This document shows positions 60,829 to 64,000 of a stretch of 64,000 bases of DNA, one piece after another. The stretch is from JAXGXJ01 sp050943595 (GTDB lineage Bacteria; Actinomycetota; Thermoleophilia; RBG-16-64-13), in contig JBMNPM010000004.1 in assembly GCA_050943595.1 (NCBI GenBank), positions 76,351-140,350 of the forward strand, given 5' to 3'. The translations under genes were made by a program, and so were the position numbers. The first letter of the stretch is position 1. Each line of letters starts with the position of its first letter. Below the pieces are notes generated by a model. The model worked only from the letters and a program-made list of their open reading frames with translations. It made no database searches and was not told the origin of the DNA.

Positions 60829-61428
60829 ATGATCTACATCGACAAAGATCTGTGTACCGGCTGCGGGGCCTGTATAGCCGCCTGTAATCGCGGTGCATTG
60901 AGCCTCATCGATGGCGTTGCCGTCATCAATGAGGCTTTGTGCACGTCATGTGGTCTTTGTGCGGAGTCATGTGCCTCAGGAGCCATCATCTCTATGGAGG
61001 TTGACCCCCCGCCTCCTATTACGACTCCCGTCCAGGGCGCGGAAGCTCAGCCCCTCCGGGCGGGAGTATCTGCTTCTTTACCCTCCCACGCTTCGGCAGC
61101 ACCGGTCGCATCTGAGTCTGAGGTGCCTGGGGCGGCCTCTAAATTCGAGATCGTAGAGAAAGTGTTCAACGGCCTGTTTACTATTGCCACATTCATGTTG
61201 GATCGCGGGCGCGGCAGGTCGACCTGGCCGACCGGGGTAGATCGGCGTGCAGGAAAGACGTTCTCCTCCAGGGCCGGCCGGGCCGGTGGGTGTTCCAGAG
61301 GAGGCGTGGGCCGGGGGACTGGGCAGGTCCAGAGGCTTGGTGGTGGACCGGGGGGCGGCAGGGGGCTGGGTGGTGCCGGACGAGGGTCGGGACGGCGTCG
61401 ATCGAACAAACGGAATCGTGCAAAGTGA
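60829..61428 (+). CDS. 2[4Fe-4S] ferredoxin-type protein with Gly/Arg-rich tail
   Basis: A 199-residue protein. Residues 1-~58 form a bacterial ferredoxin domain: DLCTGCGACIAACNRGAL and ALCTSCGLCAESCASGAI, two CxxCxxCxxxC sets for 4Fe-4S clusters. A linker of about 55 residues rich in Pro, Ala and Ser follows, then a helix-like KFEIVEKVFNGLFTIATFML. The C-terminal ~70 residues are Gly/Arg-rich and strongly basic. The ATG at 60829 follows GGAG by 6 nt. The next gene (NifX family) starts 16 bp after the stop. The tail is unusual and may contact nucleic acid or a partner. Confidence 0.85.
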   Translation: MIYIDKDLCTGCGACIAACNRGALSLIDGVAVINEALCTSCGLCAESCASGAIISMEVDPPPPITTPVQGAEAQPLRAGVSASLPSHASAAPVASESEVPGAASKFEIVEKVFNGLFTIATFMLDRGRGRSTWPTGVDRRAGKTFSSRAGRAGGCSRGGVGRGTGQVQRLGGGPGGGRGLGGAGRGSGRRRSNKRNRAK

Positions 61429-61444
61429 CTGAGAGGAGCATCTT

Positions 61445-61804
61445 ATGAAGTTGGCCATCACAGCGACGGGGCCGGAGCTATCGAGTCCCATCGATCAACG
61501 GTTTGGACGAGCCCGCTATTTGCTCATCGTGGATACGCCGGAGCGTTCGGTTCTTGCCGTCGACAACCAGTCGGGTATGAATGCGGCGCATGGTGCGGGT
61601 ATTCAGGCAGCGCAGACCATCATCGATAACCGGGTCACCGCGCTCATCACCGGACACTGTGGACCCAAGGCCTTTCGCGCGTTGCAGGCGGCGGGGATCG
61701 AGGTCTATCTTGCTTCCGAGGGTACGGTCGCTGAGGTGATCGACCGGTTCGAGGCGGGCCAACTTACGGTGTCGTCGGGTGCGGATGTAGGCGGACATTG
61801 GTAA
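61445..61804 (+). CDS. NifX/NifB-type dinitrogenase iron-molybdenum cofactor-binding protein
   Basis: A 119-residue single-domain protein of the NifX/NifB-C family. It starts KLAITATGPELSSPIDQRFGRA, then has NQSGMNAAHGAGIQAAQTIID and VTALITGHCGPKAFRALQAAGIEVYL. Such proteins bind Fe-S or FeMo-type clusters; outside nitrogen fixation they occur in anaerobes next to MinD-type ATPases, as with the orange-protein complex. AGGAGCATCTT upstream supports the ATG. No nif structural gene is near, so the nitrogen-fixation role is not implied. Confidence 0.92.
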   Translation: MKLAITATGPELSSPIDQRFGRARYLLIVDTPERSVLAVDNQSGMNAAHGAGIQAAQTIIDNRVTALITGHCGPKAFRALQAAGIEVYLASEGTVAEVIDRFEAGQLTVSSGADVGGHW

Positions 61805-61898
61805 GTCTCTGCGCAGCATGGTGCTGGATCTGGTTATCGGATTCATTATGTGTCGTGTCTGAGAGTACCGAACGACGTGTGAAGGGGGCTGCGGTCGC

Positions 61899-62774
61899 AT
61901 GAAGGTCGTCATCGCCAGCGGCAAAGGGGGGACGGGCAAGACTACCGTCTCAGTCAATCTGGCCGTAGCTCTTGCCGGCGAAGAATCCGTTGGGCTCCTC
62001 GATTGTGATGTCGAGGAGCCCAACTGCCACCTCTATCTCAAGCCCTCCTTTGATGCCACCGAGCCTGTGGATGTCACGGTCCCGGTCGTGGACGAGTCGA
62101 CCTGTACGGGATGTGGCCTGTGTGCTCGGGCGTGCGAGTTTCATGCTCTCTTGGCGTTGTCCGGGGTGCCTCTGCATCTACCCGAGTTGTGCCATAGTTG
62201 CGGGGTCTGCAATTACGTGTGCCCTGAGAAGGCGATCAGCGACGGCAAACGTGAGGTAGGTGTCGTCGGAGCCGGGGAAGTAGACGGTGTTTACTTCCGG
62301 TGGGGACGGTTGCATGTGGGTGAAGCCCGTTCTACGCCGGTCTTACGTGCCGTCAAGGACCTGGCTGCTGCACCGGAGCTCAACACGGTGATCATTGATG
62401 CACCGCCGGGTGTCGCCTGTCCTGCGGTGGAGACCATCAGAGGTGCAGATTTCGCCGTGCTGGTTACAGAGCCCACTCCTTTTGGACTGCACGATCTCAA
62501 GCTCGCTGTTCAGACCACACGGGAGATCGGCGTCCCCTGCGGAGTGGTCGTCAACCGAGCCGGGCTTGGGGACGACCGGGTGAATGTCTTCTGTGCGGAT
62601 GAGGACATACCCATCCTTTTGGAGATCCCGGATGACAGACGGATCGCCGAGGCCTGTTCGCAGGGGGAAGCATTTTCGAATATCGACCCGGTCTTTGCAG
62701 CCGGTCTTCGACGGCTCGCAGACGACGTGCGGGCTCGTGTCTCTACTCGGCGCGTCTCGTCCCGAAGTCTCTAA
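61899..62774 (+). CDS. MinD-superfamily P-loop ATPase with inserted ferredoxin domain (1)
   Basis: A 291-residue ATPase. The deviant Walker A is KVVIASGKGGTGKTTVSVNL at residue 2 onwards. The CDVEEPNCH loop follows near residue 43, and a ferredoxin insert (CTGCGLCARACEFHALL and LCHSCGVCNYVCPEKAI) spans residues ~65-125. The DAPPGVACPA and TEPTPFGLHDLKLAVQ loops complete the fold. It belongs to the (4Fe-4S) nucleotide-binding group found with NifX-like proteins and orange protein in anaerobes. It probably assembles or moves an Fe-S cluster. It is separated from the second copy by dispersed element D. Confidence 0.93.
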   Translation: MKVVIASGKGGTGKTTVSVNLAVALAGEESVGLLDCDVEEPNCHLYLKPSFDATEPVDVTVPVVDESTCTGCGLCARACEFHALLALSGVPLHLPELCHSCGVCNYVCPEKAISDGKREVGVVGAGEVDGVYFRWGRLHVGEARSTPVLRAVKDLAAAPELNTVIIDAPPGVACPAVETIRGADFAVLVTEPTPFGLHDLKLAVQTTREIGVPCGVVVNRAGLGDDRVNVFCADEDIPILLEIPDDRRIAEACSQGEAFSNIDPVFAAGLRRLADDVRARVSTRRVSSRSL

Positions 62775-62776
62775 CA

Positions 62777-62942
62777 GGCTGCTGAACTTGAACTATGACG
62801 CTTCGCCGCCAGAACGCGATCAGCACGCGCGAGAGAAGGATAGAGGGAGCGCGAATAGCAGCACTATTCGCGCGACCGATGACGTACTAGCGTGTCGCTC
62901 AGTGCGTTCCGACGGCCGGGGTTTCGTTTTTTTTTAAGCAGC
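62777..62942. repeat. dispersed MITE-like element, copy D (longest)
   Basis: A 166-bp copy starting GGCTGCTGAA and ending near TTAAGCAGC. Its middle contains GCGCGACCGATGACGTACTA, shared with copy B, and its right side shares CTCAGTGCGTTCCGACGGCC with copies A and C. A run of nine T's precedes the right end. It lies between two MinD-type ATPase genes on the plus strand. Confidence 0.75.
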
Positions 62943-62965
62943 GCGCTAATGGAGGTGAAGGCGTA

Positions 62966-63889
62966 GTGAACGCCTCTGAGAATGGCCCGGCTCCAAAACA
63001 ACTGGTGGTCTTGAGTGGCAAAGGAGGAACGGGCAAGACCAGCGTTGTGGCGGCCTTGGCGGCCTTGGCCGATGCTAAGGTCCTCGCCGATTGCGACGTC
63101 GATGCGGCCGACCTTCACTTGGTACTGGATCCGCAGCGTAGGCACCGGGAAGCGTTCGTATCCGGTAAAGAGGCGGCCATCGATCCGGGGCGCTGCAATG
63201 CATGCGGTGAGTGCAGGGAGTATTGTCGTTTTGATGCCATAAATCTGATCGAATCCGGCGATGCTAGGGTGGTCTATGCTGTGGATCATCTGGCATGTGA
63301 GGGGTGCGGGCTGTGTGCGAGGGTCTGCGCCTGCGATGCGGTTTCGATGTTTGAGCCCGAGCGGGGGGAATGGTTTGTCTCCGACACACGTCACGGGCCC
63401 CTCGTACATGCGCGTCTGAATATCGGTGGCGAGAACTCGGGCAAACTCGTGACGATCGTGCGGAATCAGGCTTTGGCATTGGCTCAGGAGAGGGGCGATC
63501 CTTTGGTGCTTGTGGATGGTCCACCCGGCATCGGGTGTCCGGTCATCGCGTCCGTCACCGGGGCTGATCTGGTGCTGGCAGTGACCGAACCGACCGTCTC
63601 GGGAGCGCACGACCTCGAGCGATTGGTGGAATTGGTGCAGGGTTTCGATATGACGCTGGTTGTCTGCATCAACAAGGCCGATCTCAATCCCGAGATGGCG
63701 GAGAGCATCCGGGCACTCTGTCTCAGCCGCAGACTCCCCATAGTGGGTGAACTCAGCTACGATACAGCGCTCGTACGAGCGCAGGTAGAAGGAAAGAGCA
63801 TCGTGGAGTACGGCGCCGGTCCAGTAGCCGACCAGATACGAAACATGTGGACCAAGGTACACGACATACTAAGCAAGGTGGAGGTCTAA
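62966..63889 (+). CDS. MinD-superfamily P-loop ATPase with inserted ferredoxin domain (2)
   Basis: A 307-residue paralogue of the gene before it. Walker A is VVLSGKGGTGKTSVVAAL near residue 14, then ADCDVDAADLH. Its ferredoxin insert has CNACGECREYCRFDAI and CEGCGLCARVCACDAV (residues ~75-130). DGPPGIGCPV and TEPTVSGAHDLERLVEL follow. The start is GTG with GGAGGTGA about 10 nt upstream, immediately to the right of element D. Pairs of such ATPases with different inserts are typical of orange-protein (ORP) loci. The next gene is an Mrp/NBP35-type ATPase that starts 2 bp later. Confidence 0.93.
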   Translation: MNASENGPAPKQLVVLSGKGGTGKTSVVAALAALADAKVLADCDVDAADLHLVLDPQRRHREAFVSGKEAAIDPGRCNACGECREYCRFDAINLIESGDARVVYAVDHLACEGCGLCARVCACDAVSMFEPERGEWFVSDTRHGPLVHARLNIGGENSGKLVTIVRNQALALAQERGDPLVLVDGPPGIGCPVIASVTGADLVLAVTEPTVSGAHDLERLVELVQGFDMTLVVCINKADLNPEMAESIRALCLSRRLPIVGELSYDTALVRAQVEGKSIVEYGAGPVADQIRNMWTKVHDILSKVEV

Positions 63890-63891
63890 GG

Positions 63892-64000
63892 ATGGGTTGT
63901 TCCTCACAGGGGAGTTGTTCCTCACAGCCGAATGACGAGCGTGTGCAACGGGCTCTCGCCATACAGGATCGCATGGGCAAGATCAAGCATAAGATCATTG
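63892..64000 (+). CDS. Mrp/NBP35-family ATPase, N-terminal part (runs off window)
   Basis: Starts ATG at 63892, 2 bp after the preceding stop, within AAGGATG context. The visible 36 codons read GCSSQGSCSSQPN, then RVQRALAIQDRMGKIKHKII. Cys-rich starts followed by a helical stretch and IKHKI before the Walker A loop are typical of ApbC/Mrp/NBP35 Fe-S carriers. The Walker A loop itself is beyond the window, so the family call is by the N-terminal text and neighbours only. Confidence 0.7.
   Translation, partial: MGCSSQGSCSSQPNDERVQRALAIQDRMGKIKHKII

Noticed and set aside
1..64000. tRNA or rRNA genes
   Set aside because: No T-arm GGTTCGAATCC-like sequence with a matching acceptor stem, and no rRNA-like tract, was found on reading.

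Overview
The window is about 64 kb of GC-rich bacterial DNA with frequent GTG and TTG starts, short intergenic gaps and many 4-bp gene overlaps. The gene content suggests an anaerobic, deep-branching Actinomycetota-like bacterium (Coriobacteriia or a related candidate class). The hints are a type I-E CRISPR system, polyphosphate genes behind an 11-nt direct-repeat (PHO-box-like) operator, a CoA-disulfide reductase with a rhodanese domain, a rubredoxin-like protein, and a ferredoxin/NifX/MinD/Mrp cluster. This placement is inference; no rRNA or tRNA gene was seen.

Layout. 1-10.8 kb holds a partial SDR oxidoreductase, a small CBM48 protein, CoA-disulfide reductase/rhodanese, a DHA2 exporter, a lone hisF, a ZIP metal transporter, a malate/lactate dehydrogenase-type enzyme, a HAD phosphatase and an unknown membrane protein under a TetR regulator. 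11.6-19.4 kb holds a perfect consensus promoter, a B12-binding radical SAM enzyme, a membrane protein, an ion antiporter, a glycosyltransferase-HAD fusion whose HAD nucleophile is replaced, and an ABC exporter. 19.5-26 kb is a polyphosphate locus: ppk1, sixA, a CYTH-CHAD protein and a convergent Ppx/GppA. 28.2-37 kb holds an aspartyl-tRNA synthetase fused to GatC, a GatA homologue lacking its catalytic triad, a divergent GatB, and then a three-gene amino-sugar operon (left-handed beta-helix protein, GlmM, NagB family). 37.4-47.2 kb is a complete type I-E CRISPR-Cas locus (cas3-cse1-cse2-cas7-cas5-cas6e-cas1-cas2) with 20 repeats and 19 spacers. 47.3-60.5 kb carries mntP, an orphan response regulator, a DapB-like protein, a CorC-type protein, glutamate dehydrogenase, a universal stress protein, a broken beta-CASP nuclease gene, two MFS transporters, a rubredoxin-like protein, rnk, a potassium channel with two RCK modules and a DUF364 protein. 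60.8-64 kb is an iron-sulfur and P-loop ATPase cluster that runs off the end.

The main result is the tRNA-dependent amidation module at 28.2-33.2 kb. AspRS and GatC are one polypeptide, and the following GatA homologue has lost the lysine and both serines used for glutamine hydrolysis. GatB lacks a segment that is usually conserved. If this is the only GatCAB in the genome, it must use free ammonia or a borrowed glutaminase. The neighbouring amino-sugar operon carries a NagB-family (ammonia-type) enzyme and no glutaminase-type GlmS, which fits the same idea.

Second, a family of short dispersed elements with GGCTGCTGAA / TTCAGCAGC-like ends occurs at least five times. One copy supplies the last residues of a membrane protein and one splits the MinD-type ATPase cluster.
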